Assembly (NCBI RefSeq): GCF_943734655.1
Contig: NC_071355.1
Location: forward strand, 221,636,527-221,700,526
Origin: Sabethes cyaneus
Taxonomy: Eukaryota > Arthropoda > Insecta > Diptera > Culicidae
Reading direction: 5' to 3'
Length of the DNA: 64,000 nucleotides
Below, piece after piece: positions 21,448 through 34,308 of the stretch. A program made the position numbers and the translations under genes. Under the pieces are notes generated by a model. It did not search any database and was not told the DNA's origin. It worked only from the letters and a program-made list of their open reading frames with translations. The number at the start of each line of letters is the position of its first letter. Positions within the stretch are counted from its first letter, which is position 1.

Positions 21448-22675
21448 TCATCTGTCGTTCACGTTACAGCCAATCAGGTTCTCTATGCTGAATCCTGTGG
21501 TATTTCCATACTTGCGCTTTCGATTGGCGAAGTCAAATCCAACCAGCTTCGTTTCACCGTAGCTGTCGACTACATTAAGTTCATCACTAGTTTCTAGGGT
21601 GAGCTTCGACGTTTGACATCTTCCCGCGATAGCGTTTGGTAGAAAATGACCAGAGTCTTCATAGTTATAAACTTTTTTATTAGAGCTCCGTTGAAAATCC
21701 TGCGATCCACTACTGATTTTATCCGAGTTATCATCATCTTCGCAGCAGTCGTCTTCGATTTCATTATGAAGCTTCGTAATTTCATTAGACCTTAGATCTT
21801 TGGTATGCAATTTCTTCTCTGCCGGTGAGTATTGTCCATTAAGCTTTGAATAACAATCGTCGTGTTTTCGTTCGGCTTCGTACACTCTCCCTATAGAATT
21901 GTAATCATCATCACTTTCGACATCGATTCTGTCGTCGTTAGAAAGTTCTAAGTCGTAAGGACTGGTATTATCCCCGGTGGCCACAGCTGATGGAGAAGAA
22001 CCCGACGGATATCGTTCATTGGGGATTGTCATAGGAACGTTGTTGTTAGGTTTACTGAAGTAACCACTCACACTATCACTAATAATTGAACTACTATTGT
22101 TATTATTGTTATTATTATTGCACTGTAAACTATTTACACTGTCTTCGTAAGAACCACTGGGACCTCCTTCTCCACTATTATAACCGTGAAAAAATTTGTT
22201 CATGGCACTGGAAATTTTCAAACTCTCCACATTGCGTTGCAAAAATTCACTGTTTTCCATTACTGCTGCATTCAAATCATCGATTTTTCCTCCAAACAAA
22301 TTCAATTTACTGTCCAGAATAAAATCACCCCGCGCAGGTATCCCTAGCCCATCGGCGAATCCTGCCATGTTGGCATGCGGTGGAAATTGCATCGGTATCA
22401 CCGGGACCGGCTTTCGTATCCAGAATGGGGCGAAAGGATTAAACACCGACGGAAAGTTCATTCCTGGCGGGATGGTGGTGCGTTTGTAGCGTTTTCGCCG
22501 TCGGAGGAAACTTCCGTTGTCGAACATGTCCTCGGCCAGCGGGTCTAGCGTCCAGAAGTTTCCCTTGCCGGGATTGCCGGGCTCGCGAGGTATTTTGATG
22601 AAGCAATCGTTCAGGCTCAGATTGTGACGGATGGAGTTTTGCCAGGCGGGAAACTTTTCCTTGTAGTACGGAAAT
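21448..22675 (-). CDS. FoxD: FoxD-type forkhead transcription factor, exon 2 (C-terminal part)
   Basis: Continues from exon 1 (34309-34838): the split codon AG/A gives Arg of IMNR, then FPYYKEKFPAWQNSIRHNLS, DCFIKIPREPGNPGKGNFW and LDPLAEDMFDNGSFLRRRKR complete the forkhead domain. The wording, especially LDPLAEDMFDNGSFLRRRKR, is that of FoxD proteins (Drosophila fd59A). The exon adds 408 residues, making 585 in all. The part after the domain has a Pro/Phe-rich stretch (FPSVFNPFAPFWIRKPVPVI), an Asn run, and acidic Ser/Asp-rich segments; it ends IENLIGCNVNDR. Acceptor is TACAG at 22676. Forkhead proteins bind DNA in the nucleus; the FoxD class acts mostly in neural development. Confidence 0.93.
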
Positions 22676-23200
22676 CTGTAGGGAATGCATAAAATATAAG
22701 AAAATTTAGTTATTTCTGTCTGTAACTTGAGAGAATTAAATCAGTAACACTGTGACTACGACTAATGCTGTTGTTATCCATGGTATTATCCCATTATTCA
22801 ATCAGTGAAGTTTGTTTTTGAATGAATCAAAATATATTTGGCTTATTTGCCGTTAATTCGTATCAAATAGTTAATAGTCTTGATAATATGTTATATTTAA
22901 TATCGGTGAATAATTGAATGTTGCATTGAGTTTTAGTAGTAGATAATCATCTTATTTTGAAAAAAAAAAAAAAAACATAAAAGATTCAAAATGTTTACAA
23001 CAGTTTGAATCTTTTTAGAAATTCTGTTTAAATATTATTAAAACGCAAAATTTGAGCAAATATTTTTAGAAATTTTAGAAGAATATCTAAAAATGTTTTC
23101 ACTATTTTATGTTTAATATAGGTACATATAAGGATTTCGGAATAATGATTAGCACGTCTGATTTGTAGCATGCACTCTAATAAATTCAACGAACTGTATA

Positions 23201-23910
23201 CAGTAGACTCTCGGAAAAGTTAATCGATTGGGGAATCGGTCGATTAACTTTTCCGAACTATTAACTTTTCTGAGTAGTCCTAAAAGTCATTGAAGATGAT
23301 GAATACAAAAGCTAAAAATGCATTCCGGGATATAGGATACATATTTTTATGTACCTGGAAGTTGTAATGGAAAGAAATATGTAGCAATATCTTTATGAAA
23401 TTATAGTTTCATAGTTTTTTATAAAATAATATCTTTCACTAAGTTTAAAACAGTCGGTTACACTAGTTTACTTTTGTTTTTTCGTAGTCTACGTTTTGAT
23501 TAAAAATAAGCGTTTGCGCTAATTTTTAGTTCCTTGCTGTTCCTTCTTTTGCATTTAAAATTCAATCTGAGTTTGCGCTTTTCCAGTATATTTCCAAAAA
23601 TCCTGAAGTAACTATATGCCCGTATTGAACTATTGTTGCAACTATCCGATACAAGAGTTTAATTTAATCCCAGTTCTGATGCGACTCTGTATGAAACTGT
23701 GGAAAGGTGACAATAAGCCGAAAAATGAGAAATAAAGATAGAAGGTAAACACACGTGTGTGAAGAAACGCTTGGACAACCAATAAATTCAAACTCTCAGA
23801 AAAGTTAAGGCAAAAATTAACTTTTTAGAGCGTTGCATGAGAGCTGATACACGCTTAACTTTTCTGAACAATTAACTTTTCAGAGAGTTAACTTTTCTGA
23901 GAGTCTACTG
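23201..23910. mobile_element. Pogo-like MITE, 710 bp
   Basis: Ends CAGTAGACTCTCGGAAAAGT and its inverse (ACTTTTCTGAGAGTCTACTG), each flanked by TA. CAGT...ACTG ends with TA duplication are typical of pogo/Tigger elements. The subterminal word TTAACTTTTCNGA is repeated several times at both ends. No transposase remains. Confidence 0.82.
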
Positions 23911-24194
23911 TATTCGGATAACGATTAATCTCGGAAGGCTGGTCACTCATCACCAATAACCTTTTCGGTACCTGCGATACTGATCGAAAGAACATTACAT
24001 TTACAAACATCCATTGTGGTTAAAAAATCAAAAGAAAGGTTCAAAAAAGTTCTGTTCTTCTGCATGGAAATGTTTTTAAAATATTGTTTAGTAAACAAAT
24101 CATGGTTTCTTAGTGATAAAAGTTTCACGATAGCATTTCTAGCTGTCCCTGAGTAATAGCAGAAAAACTAAAAATTTTAATTTTTTTGAAAATG

Positions 24195-24620
24195 TAGGGT
24201 AAGGTCGTTAGCGTCGGGCCACTGTTATGGTCGGGCCATCGCGATTTTACAGTGTTAGTAACTCGTGCTATCGATGTACATACAAGCATTGTAAAAGTTC
24301 TTACTGTGACAGCTAACTTTCCACAATATTGTGAGTTTCAATCGTGTATTCAAAACACGCGAACTGAATTCAGTGACTAAATCTCACAAAAAAAATTCTA
24401 GGCGCAGTGAGCTTTTCTTCAAGAAATGATTCATAAAATGCAATTACCGAAATAAATATTGAAAATAATTCAAGTGTATTGTGCTCCATACGAAGACCAT
24501 AGAAAAATCCCGTCTAGTAAGGTGTTCGGGTAGGGTAAGGCGAAGTGCTACAAAAGCGTTTATTGTAAAGATCGGGCCTCTTGTGTGGTCATGGTTGGGC
24601 CATCATTGTGGTAGTACACG
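24195..24620. repeat. Dispersed repeat with TCGGGCCACTGTTA words
   Basis: TCGGGCCACTGTTATGGTCG, GCGATTTTACAGTGTTAGTAA and similar blocks recur at 37620-37720 (GTCGGGCCACTGTTAAAGTC). Boundaries and class not determined. Confidence 0.4.
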
Positions 24621-25329
24621 TACATTGTAGAAAAGGCGATTGTAATATTGATTTTACAAGATCGTCATAACTTCACAAAAATGTAACTAAAAATAGAGTA
24701 TTTGTACTTATAGGGGCAGTTTTTCACGGAATTCATTCTTTTCATGTCTCTATATAGAAGTTCAATATGTAGGTATTTTTTTGGATTTTCAGCGGTGGCT
24801 CAACATGTACTACATGCACTTTGACAAAAAAATTTGTCTTCACGTAAATGTTACAAGCAATCAGTTCAAGATTTCCCAGAAATATACCTTATTCTTAGAC
24901 CTTTGCTACGTTGCATTTAGATTTCAGGAATTTTGTTTGAAACGGAAGTTATGGGTGAATGCCAAAAGGTGGCCCAACCACGACGACATTCCCCAAGTAA
25001 ATTGTTTCAATAACGCAAGAAAAACCAAATCTGCGGTGATGGGAAACTCCAAAGAAAAGTCGAAAAAGCTATGTCCTAGCACTTGGAAGCCTTTTGAAAT
25101 ATTCTTCTTCAATCACCAGTTTAATCTTTCAGCCGCAAAAATAATATACCTAGTTATTTTAACTTTTCTTCGTGGTTTCCGATCATGGAAAATTTTTCCC
25201 AGGCAATATTTTTCCTGCAGAGTTAAGAAAACCTACTAACAGTTCCAGTTCGAAATAAGCAAATATTATCACAATTTATCAAATGTTGTTTTACAACGCG
25301 CGAATCATTTACGGCTTATCGTCGTAGTC

Positions 25330-25413
25330 TAGACATTTCACATGGTACACAAAAAATGCAGACAAGATTCGAACATAAGACGAGTGGCTTATTAGAAGTC
25401 AAAGCTAACTGGG
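25330..25413 (-). mobile_element. tRNA-derived SINE (family A), copy 5, strongly decayed
   Basis: Minus strand: CCCAGTTAGCTTTGACTTCT, then a box B-like ATGTTCGAATCTTGTC. Only the head is left. It abuts the mariner-like relic. Confidence 0.45.
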
Positions 25414-25745
25414 TGTCATAAAAAACGTCCAACGGTGTTCAAAGGCATGAACTTGGAGGCCAATTCATGTGGATGCGATGTGGCATGTTGTGCCGTCTTC
25501 TTGAACCCACAGCTAATGCACATTAAGGGCACTCAATTGTGGTAAAAAACCTCAATTGTGGTGGTGATCACCATTAACTGTTACGTCCTGGACGGAATCA
25601 TTTTTGGAGAAAAACGGACCGATGTTTTCGTCAGCCCATAAAGCGCACTAAACGGTGGTATTTTCAGGTCCTACGGGGTTTCGCTTACTGACGTATTCAT
25701 TTAACTTCTAATCAGTTTCATCACTGAACAAAATTTTCTCGTAAA
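25414..25745 (-). pseudogene. Second mariner-like transposase relic
   Basis: Minus-strand frames read FSDET, NEYVSKRNPVG, ADENIGPFFSKNDSVQDVTV, LWVQEDGTTCHI and NWPPSSCL*TPLDVF. This is the order (first Asp, GPFFF..., WFQQDGATCHTA, NWPPRSCDLTPLDFF) of a Tc1/mariner transposase type widespread in insects. Stops and frameshifts throughout. It differs from the relics at 17 and 19.5 kb. Confidence 0.75.
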
Positions 25746-25807
25746 ATTCACAATCAACACATTAGTTTTCGGAAAAAATTGTGGGCTTACTTCAGGTGTC
25801 AGCTCTA

Positions 25808-28203
25808 TCTATACCTATAAAGAAGGATTTCTGTCTGTCTGTCTGTCTGTCTGTCTGTCCTGTGTTCCTTATAGAATCAAAAACTACTGAACCAATCGGC
25901 GTGAAAATTTGCATGTAGAGGTTTTTGGGGTCAGGAAAGGTTTTAGTGATGGTTAGAGACCCCTCCCCCCACTAAGAGGGGGGGCTCCCATACAAATGAA
26001 ACACAAATTTCTGCATAACTCGAGAACTAATCAAGCAAATAGAACCAAATTTGGCATGAGGGTGTTTTCGGTGACAAGAATTTATTCTAGGGTAATTTTA
26101 GACCCCTCCCCTCTTTATAAGGGGAATTATAACTCCTCTCCCCTTTAAGAGGGGGGGTTTCCATACAAATTTCCTCATAACTCGAGAACTAATCAAGCAA
26201 ATGGAACCAAATTTGGCATGTGAAGGTTTTCGAGAGCAAGAAAATTTTCTATGTTGAATTAGGACCCCTCCTCACTTTAAGAGGGGGGGCTCCTGTACAA
26301 ATGAAATACCAGTTTCCTCATAATTCGAGAACTAATCAAGCAAATGGAACCAAATTTGGCATGTGTGTGTTTTTGAAGACAAATTTTTTTTCTATGATGA
26401 ATTGGGACCCCTCCCCACTTTAAGAGGGGGGGGCTCCTATACAAACGAAATACAAATTTCCTTATAACTCGAGAGCTAATCCAGCAAATGGAACCAAATT
26501 TGGCATGTAGGTGTTTTTGGAGGCAAGAATGTTTTCTATGATGAATAAGAACCTCTCCCCACTTTAGGAGGGGGGCTCCTATACAAATGAAATATAAATT
26601 TCCTCATAACTCGAGAACTAATCAAGCAAATAGAACCAAATTTGGCATGTGGGTGTTTTCGGTGACAAGAATTTATTCTATGGTAAATTGAGACCCCTCC
26701 CTCTTTATAAGGGGAATTGTAACTCCTCTCCCCTTTAAGAGGGGGGGCTTCCATACAAATTTCCTCATAACTCGAGAACTAATCAAGCAAATGGAACCAT
26801 ATTTGGCATGTGAAGGTTTTCGAGGGCAAGAAAATTTTCTACGGTGAATTAGGACCCCTCCCCACTCTAAGAGGGGGGGCTCCTGTACAAATGAAATACA
26901 AATTTCCTCCTAACTCGAGAACTAATCAAGCAAATAGAACAACATTTGGCATGTGGGTGTTTTTTTTGGTGACAAGAATTTATTCTATGGTGAATTGAGA
27001 CCCCTCCCCTCTTTATAAGAGGAATTATAACTCCTCTCCCCTTTAAGAGGGGGGACTTCCATACAAATTTCCTCATAACTCGAGAACTAATCAAGCAAAT
27101 GCAACCAAATTTGGCATGTGAAGGTTTTCGAGAGCAAGAAAATTTTCTATGGTGAATTAGGACCCCTCCCCACTTTAAGAGGAGGGGCTCCTGTACAAAT
27201 GAAATACAAATTTCCTCATAACTCGAGAACTAATCAAGCGAATTTAACCAAATTTGGCATGTGTGTGTTTTTGGAGACAATTTTTTTTTCAATGATGAAT
27301 TGGGACCCCTCCCCACTTTAGGAGGGGGGGCTCCAATACAAATGAAATACAAATTTCCCCATAACTCGAGAACTAATCAAGCAAATAGAACCAAATTCGG
27401 CATGTGGAGGTTTTTGGAGGCAAAAATATTTTCTACGGTGAATTAGGATCCTTCCACACTTCAAGAGGGGGGGCTTCTACACATATGAAATACAAATTTC
27501 CTCATAATTCGAGAACTAATCAAGCAAATGGAACCATATTTGGCATGTGGGTGTTTTTGGAGGCAACCATTTTTCCCATTATGAATTAGGACTTCTTACC
27601 TTTTTAGGAGGGGGGGGCTCCCATTCAAACGAAATACAAATTTGCTCATAACTTTAGAACTAATCAAGCAAATGGAACCAAATTTGGCATGTGAGAGTTT
27701 TAGATGGCAGAATTTTTTTTCTGTGGTGTATTACGACCCCTTTCCCTTTTAAGAGGGTGGGTTCCCATACAAATGAAATACAAATTTCCTTATAATTTGA
27801 GTACTAATCAAGCAAATGGAACCAAATTTAGCATGTAGGAGATTTTTGAGTCTTGAATTTATTTTATGATAGTTAGAGACCTCTCACCCCTGTGGTAGGG
27901 GGATATGGACTCTCATACAAATAAAACAGAAATTTTTGCGAAACTCAAAAACTAATCCAACTCGAGAAATTCGAGACTCTTCCATAAAACATTAATCAAT
28001 AACAAGACCACAAAAACTATCTATAGTAACACTAGATCATTCAGGACGAGCCGGTCGCGAGTGTTGCCGGTGACCCGCCGTCGGAAGCGCCGCCCACTGG
28101 GGGGCTTGCAAAACTCGAGAAGTGACAAAGATCATCCGAGATTCATGATTTATGTACAACACAGGTTAATTTGTGGCAATACGAAGTTTGTCGGGTCAGC
28201 TAG
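25808..28203 (+). mobile_element. Non-autonomous Helitron-like element, copy 2 (2.40 kb)
   Basis: Same TC start, (GTCT)n tract, core and CTAG end as copy 1, between A and T. Unit order in the body closely follows copy 1, with one or two units fewer. Lies in the FoxD intron, antisense to the gene. Confidence 0.85.
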
Positions 28204-28222
28204 TATTTTCATAAAGGGACCA

Positions 28223-29862
28223 TCTATACCTATAAAGAAGGATTTCTGTCTGTCTGTCTGTCTGTCTGTCTGTCCTGTGTTCCTTATAGAATCAAAAACT
28301 ACTGAACCAATCGGCGTGAAAATTTGCATGTAGAGGTTTTTGGGGCCAGGAAAGGTTTTAGTGATGGTTAGAGACCCCTCCCCCCACTAAGAGGGGGGGC
28401 TCCCATACAAATGAAACACAAATTTCTGCATAACTCGAGAACTAATGAAGCAAATAGAACCAAATTTGGCATGTGGGTGTTTTCGGTGACAAGAATTTAT
28501 TCTAGGGTAATTTGAGACCCCTCCCCTCTTTATAAGGGGAATTATAACTCCTCTCCTCTTTAAGAGGGGGGGTTTCCATACAAATTTCCTCATAACTCGA
28601 GAACTAATCAAGCAAATGGAACCAAATTTGGCATGTGAAGGTTTTCGAGGGCAAGAAAATTTTCTATGTTGAATTAGGACCCCTCCTCACTTTAAGAGGG
28701 GGGGCTCCTGTACAAATGAAATACCAATTTCCTCATAACTCGAGAACCAATCAAGCAAATGGAACCAAATTTGGCATGTGTGTGTTTTTGAAGACAAAAT
28801 TTTTTTCTATGATGAATTGGGACCCCTCCCCACTTTAGGAGGGGGGGTCCTATACAAACGAAATACAAATTTCCTCATAACTCGAGAACTAATCCAGCAA
28901 ATGGAACCAAATTTGGCGTGTAGGTGTTTTTGGAGGCAAGAATTTTTTCTGTGATGAATTAGGACCTCTTCCCACATTAGGAGGGGGCTCCAATACAAAT
29001 GAAATACAAATTTCCCCATAACTCGAGAACTAATCAAGCAAATAGAACCAAATTCGGCATGTGGAGGTTTTTGGAGGCAAAAATATTTTCTACGGTGAAT
29101 TAGGATCCTTCCACACTTCAAGAGGGGGGGCTTCTACACAAATGAAATACAAATTTCCTCATAATTCGAGAACTAATCAAGCAAATGGAACCATATTTGG
29201 CATGTGAGTGTTTTTGGAGGCAACCATTTTTCCCATGATGAATTAGGACTTCTTACCTTTTTAGGAGGGGGGGGGGCTCCCATTCAAACGAAATACAAAT
29301 TTGCTCATAACTTTAGAACTAATCAAGCAAATGGAACCAAATTTGGCATGTGAGAGTTTTAGATGGCAGAATTTTTTTTCTGTGGTGTATTACGACCCCT
29401 TTCCCTTTTAAGAGGGTGGGCTCCCATACAAATGAAATACAAATTTCCTTATAATTTGAGTACTAATCAAGCAAATGGAACCAAATTTAGCATGTAGGAA
29501 ATTTTTGAGTCTTGAATTTATTTTATGATAGTTAGAGACCTCTCACCCCTGTGGTAGGGGGATATGGACTCTCATACAAATAAAACAGAAATTTTTGCGA
29601 AACTCAAAAACTAATCCAACTCGAGAAATTCGAGACTCTTCCATAAAACATTAATCAATAACAAGACCACAAAAACTATCTATAGTAACACTAGATCATT
29701 CAGGACGAGCCGGTCGCGAGTGTTGCCGGTGACCCGCCGTCGGAAGCGCCGCCCACTGGGGGGCTTGCAAAACTCGAGAAGTGACAAAGATCATCCGAGA
29801 TTCATAATTTATGTACAACACAGGTTAATTTGTGGCAATACGAAGTTTGTCGGGTCAGCTAG
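28223..29862 (+). mobile_element. Non-autonomous Helitron-like element, copy 3 (1.64 kb)
   Basis: Complete copy with the same ends, beginning 19 bp after the end of copy 2, in the same orientation. Shorter because several internal units are missing. Confidence 0.85.
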
Positions 29863-29927
29863 TTTATTTATAAATATTACATGTGACGCTATATAGTTAC
29901 TCGCACGAGACAAGGAGGACAAAAAAC

Positions 29928-30787
29928 TACAAGGTATACAACCCTAAGGGTTGTACGAAAGGGTGACGTAGGACTATATCAAATCATTAGATCAAAGACT
30001 AATGTAAAAGGCATTTCTGGCATATGTATGTTTATAAGAATCATTGCTTAAGTGAATGTTTAAAAGAGAAGAGCGAAATATTCAGATTCATTGAATGCAA
30101 TGGTGGCTTTGAAAATACGTTAGGGGGGTGTTCATAAGTACAACGCCTGCAATCATTGAGACATAGAGATTTCTTTTAAAAATCACTTGTGTGCATCATA
30201 AAGGTTGAAATAGTAATGAACGTGCCAAATTTCGTTCCTTTCACTTGATTACTTTTCGAGCTATGAGGAAATTTGTACATTAATCGTATAAGATCCCCCC
30301 CCCCAAAAGACGGGAGGGGTCTCAATGCACCATAAAAAAATTCTTGCCTTCGGAAACCCCCAAATGCCAAATTTGATTCCATTTGCTTGATTAGTTCTAG
30401 AATTACGATGAAATTTGTATTTCATTTGTATGGGAGACCCCCCTCTTAAAAGGCGAAGGGGTCTCAGTACACCACAGAAAAAACCCCCACATGCCAAATT
30501 TGGCTCCTTTTGCTTAGTTAGTTCTCGAGTTTTGAGGAAATTTGTGTTTCATTTGTATAGAAGCCCCCCTCTAACGCCCTTCTTAAAATTGCTCTCTTAC
30601 CCCCTCCATAGAATTGCTGGTCATTTTATCTATCCAACGACATATAAATTATTCAGTTTCGTTCAGTAGTTTAGTAGTTAGTAGCATTTGAAATCTTTCA
30701 TTCAAACGTTACACTTCTATTTTCGTTTTCACAAAGTGCTACCCAGTCCCAGTATAGTAAACAAAGACGTAGTCCTACGTCAAAAAA
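29928..30787. mobile_element. Composite repeat, copy A
   Basis: Begins ACAAGGTATACAACCCTAAG, has GTGACGTAGGACTAT near the left and AGTCCTACGTCA at the right end (inverted repeat TGACGTAGGACT). Carries minus-oriented Helitron units at about 30222-30570, including the G-run/C-run blocks. Copy B at 31661-32608 matches from end to end in the same orientation. Confidence 0.65.
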
Positions 30788-30928
30788 GATATAGGAGGAC
30801 ATAGAATAGACTGGTGAAATGGTTATTCATATTCACATTCTTAAAACGTGTTTCTTACAGTTTTAATTTTATGCACTGTAAGTCTGTGACAAAACAATAC
30901 ATATAAGTCACTTCGAGTCTAAATGGCC

Positions 30929-31155
30929 GGTGTTAAATCAGACCGGACCAAGTCGCAAAATTTAAAGAAATAAGGTAATGACAGCAAACGATTAAGAATT
31001 TCCTAAGCTACATTTTGCTATAATCAGATTACATAAATGTTGCCAAAGATATGAAATGATTCCGAACAATTGATAGCTTTAAACTATCACAGCAGTAGCA
31101 AACTTTGATTTCGTTTTTCAGATTTTTGTCACTTGGTTCGGTCTGATTTAACACC
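30929..31155. mobile_element. 227-bp MITE with 25-bp inverted ends
   Basis: GGTGTTAAATCAGACCGGAC at the left, GTCTGATTTAACACC at the right, in an inverted repeat of about 25 bp with two mismatches. Lies between the two composite repeat copies. Target duplication not clear. Confidence 0.75.
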
Positions 31156-31660
31156 AACCAAATATGAGAAGGCAAGGCCCTGAACATACGCCCAGGTTAC
31201 GTGCCTGGCCAGGAGAACTTTCACCAAATATCAAAAACGCAGCCTTAAACCCGCACAAAAAGCAGGATAGACAGCTTAGATATGCATTTATCTGCTGCAA
31301 TAAGTCCTTTCAGTGCACTACAAATTCAATAAGAATGTAAAGCAAAAAATAACGATGAAGATAACAATTTAAAATATATCGTAAAAACTATATGCGATCA
31401 AGCTTCTGACTATTTTTTCATGAAAGTACACTCAAAGGAAGCTCAAGTGTAGATTTCCATGCAAAAATAATAATCAGCAGGAGCGCAAAGTTATAAATAG
31501 TTGAATTTCTCTCTTTCGTTTTTTATGTCTAAAGCTCAACCCAGATGTTTTGCATTCAAGATATGTTACAAAATTGAAATAAAGCATGTAAATTACCCCT
31601 AGAAAAACTTAAGGTGAACCATTTTGAAATGTCCTTTTTCTTCAAAAGAAAAAAAAAACG

Positions 31661-32608
31661 ACAAGGTATACAGCCCTAAGGTTGTACGAAAGGGTGACGT
31701 AGGACTATATCAGATCATTAGATCAAACACTAATGTAAACTGCATATCTGGCATATGTACGTGTATATGAATCTGTGAGTGCCATTGTTTAAGTGAATGT
31801 TTAAAAGAGAAAAGCGAAATATTCCGATTCAACTCTTCATTGAAAATTGGTGGCTTTGAAAATACCTAGAGTACAACGCCTGCAACCATTGAGACATAGA
31901 GATTTCTTTTTAAAGTCACTTGTGTGCATCATAAAGGTTGAAATAGTAATGAATGACCAACCCACAGATTATTGTATTAAATATGATTATGCGTAGCTTG
32001 ATATGTTTCGATAATCTTACTTTAACTCGCTTGTGGCCTTTAAAAGGGCCATTGGTTAAAAAAAACATTAACGCCAAAGCATGTGCATCGCAAATATGAC
32101 GTGCCATTCGAATGTCTTTCTCTTTGGACATGAATGGCAACAGGCACGTAAGTTAACGTCGTCGATTCACTGTCTCTTTCTCCGAGAAGGTTTTACTAGT
32201 TTACTTTCGCAGCTTACCGCTTGTTACAAAGCAGAAAATATGGCACATGCGCTAATCCTTATTCTCCTACCACAGGGGTCTCAAACCATCATAAAATGAA
32301 TTCATGCCTCCAAAAACCCTCATATGCCAAATTTAATTCTATTTGCTTAATTAGTTCTCGAGTTAGGAAGAAATTTGTGTTTCATTTGTCATTTGTCTAT
32401 ATGCCCCCCTCTTCCGCCCTCCATAAAATTGCTCTCTTACTCTCTCCATAAAATCCAACGACATATAAATTGTTCAGTTTCGTTTAGTAGTTTAGTAGCT
32501 ATTACCATTTGAAATGTTACATTCAAACGTTACACTTTTATTTTCGTTTCCACAAAGTGCTACCCAGTCCCAGTAGAGAAAACAAAGACGTAGTCCTACG
32601 TCAAAAAA
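31661..32608. mobile_element. Composite repeat, copy B
   Basis: Same left part (ACAAGGTATACAGCCCTAAG, GGGTGACGTAGGACTATATC) and right end (CTACCCAGTCCCAGTA, AGTCCTACGTCA) as copy A, direct orientation, about 870 bp further on. Internal Helitron-derived units are present but fewer, and there is extra sequence at 31950-32230. The right end abuts the LINE relic. Confidence 0.65.
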
Positions 32609-32609
32609 A

Positions 32610-33400
32610 GGAAATATTCAGGAAATATCAGAGTTCTAGCTAGTGCTAGTATAGCTTGATGAGTGTAATGACGAAGTGTAACTAATGATTGCACAGACTC
32701 GTAAACTTTTTTACGCACGGCTGATGAGTGGGCGTCCCACTTTATATAACTATCCATGAGTATGCCCAAGTTTTTGACAACAGCTGAATAGAGATTAGTC
32801 TGGTTTCCAACCATAATTTGAGCAACTTCATCAAGAGCTATTCTCTTCGTTCTGAAAATGATTGCTTGAGTTTTTCCAGCATCTATTCGATTACCATTTG
32901 AGTTACTCTAAATAGTCTAGATCATAATTTTCTTTATGACTATATTAATTTTATTTACGAGAATGTCAACTTCATTACTTTTTCCGTAAAGGTATAATTA
33001 AAAATCGTCAGCATATAAGTGAAACTTACAGTATAGCAGTTGCTCAGGAAGATCGTTAATATCAGGAACATCGAGAACAAAAGCGGTCCTAAAATTGACC
33101 CTTGCGGAACTCCGATATTATGCCGTTGAACTCAACATATTGTGATCGGCCAGACAGATATGAATGAAGGAGCTTAATGGCATATTTTTGAAGTAATAAT
33201 GAACACTTTAGCTTTGTACAAAGCATGGTATTGTTGATTGAGTCAAAAACTTTGCTAAAAACGAAGAGTACTATAGCTGTAGCAAGCTTTCGATTCAACG
33301 CGGATCGAATATCATTTTCAATTTTGATGAATGCTGTGGTTGTACTGCAGTGTTTACGGTATCCTTATTAGAGACGGCACAGCAGACTATTTTGCACTAA
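32610..33400 (-). pseudogene. LINE reverse-transcriptase relic in the FoxD intron
   Basis: Minus strand: GYRKHCSTTTAFIKIENDIR, then VLFVFSKVFDSINNTMLCTK (motif A; FSKAFDSIN), LLHSYLSGRSQYVEFNG, after a frameshift GVPQGSILGPLLFSMF (motif B), and further on NLGILMDSYIKWDAH. The QSG before YRK is now a stop. Non-LTR element of the jockey/I/LOA type; the FADD catalytic box is not recognisable. Cut at 32610 by the composite repeat. Confidence 0.82.
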
Positions 33401-34308
33401 ATAATTATGCAGTTATTGTGATATTAGACATTTAAATATTTTTGAGGGGTCGGGAAGAATGCCGATTAGGCGAGTTCCAGTTATTGGAAGTATTTAGCCA
33501 TCTATTACTTTAATGAAATATTACTTCTCTCGTTTAGAAATTTTCCCTTTTAAATCCACGCAATTCATTTTTAAGGCTAGGCCTACACTAAGCTAGGTCA
33601 CACAGAATTATGGTTCATTTTCATTTTAACTACCGACTAATGCATGAATTTTATTCTAATTAATTGACAAAATTGTTACTCATAAGTAGCACTAATAGTT
33701 TGATCAATTATTAGGTGATATTTAAACGGAAATTAGCAGCTAAAGCAAAAATGACTCACAATTGTGTGTGACCCATGATTGTGGACTGACTGTATTTGCT
33801 ATGTAAAGTAGTAACTTTTAGCTTAAAGGGATCTAGTCATTTACCAATTTGTTGTATTTTTTTTATCATTAGTGGTGGACCAAAGTTTTCGGTGACGGAT
33901 TGAATCAAATGATCTAATATATAAATATCACGAGAATCCGATATTAATTCTTATACGGATTTATTTAAATAGAAAAATCCCATTGTGTAGCAATATAAAA
34001 TTCGATTCGATTTAATATCTCAAAAATCAAGGCAATGGCGTTCAATTCGTTCCTTACAAAACTTCAACATTCTCAGAAAACATCAGTCATGCTTACACTT
34101 TACTAAATCTTAAAACCACTAAATCTTGACTGTGTGAAATTATGCAATGGCTCTCATGAAGTTGATATTTTCTGTTTCGAAATTTAATAATTTTATCAGT
34201 GTAACTTTAAATAAAAATTTTGTTTCCTAATTTTCACAGAACATTAGATAAGAAATCGATCTAATAAATTTTGAAATAATGAAAAAGTAGTAACTTCAAA
34301 CAAATTAC

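Larger units (their letters stand above)
22676..34308 (-). other. 11,633-bp intron inside the FoxD forkhead domain
   Basis: Donor GTAATT after 34309, acceptor CTACAG before 22675, phase 2. Contents in order: pogo-like MITE (23201-23910), TCGGGCC repeat (24195-24620), SINE and mariner relics (25330-25745), Helitrons (25808-29862), composite repeat copies (29928-30787, 31661-32608), a 227-bp MITE (30929-31155), LINE relic (32610-33400). 33401-34308 is AT-rich with nothing recognised; ORF 24781-25239 looks spurious. Confidence 0.85.

Noticed and set aside
24781..25239. 152-residue ORF in the FoxD intron
   Set aside because: Biased to Phe, Lys and Asn as expected from AT-rich DNA; no domain and non-conserved look.
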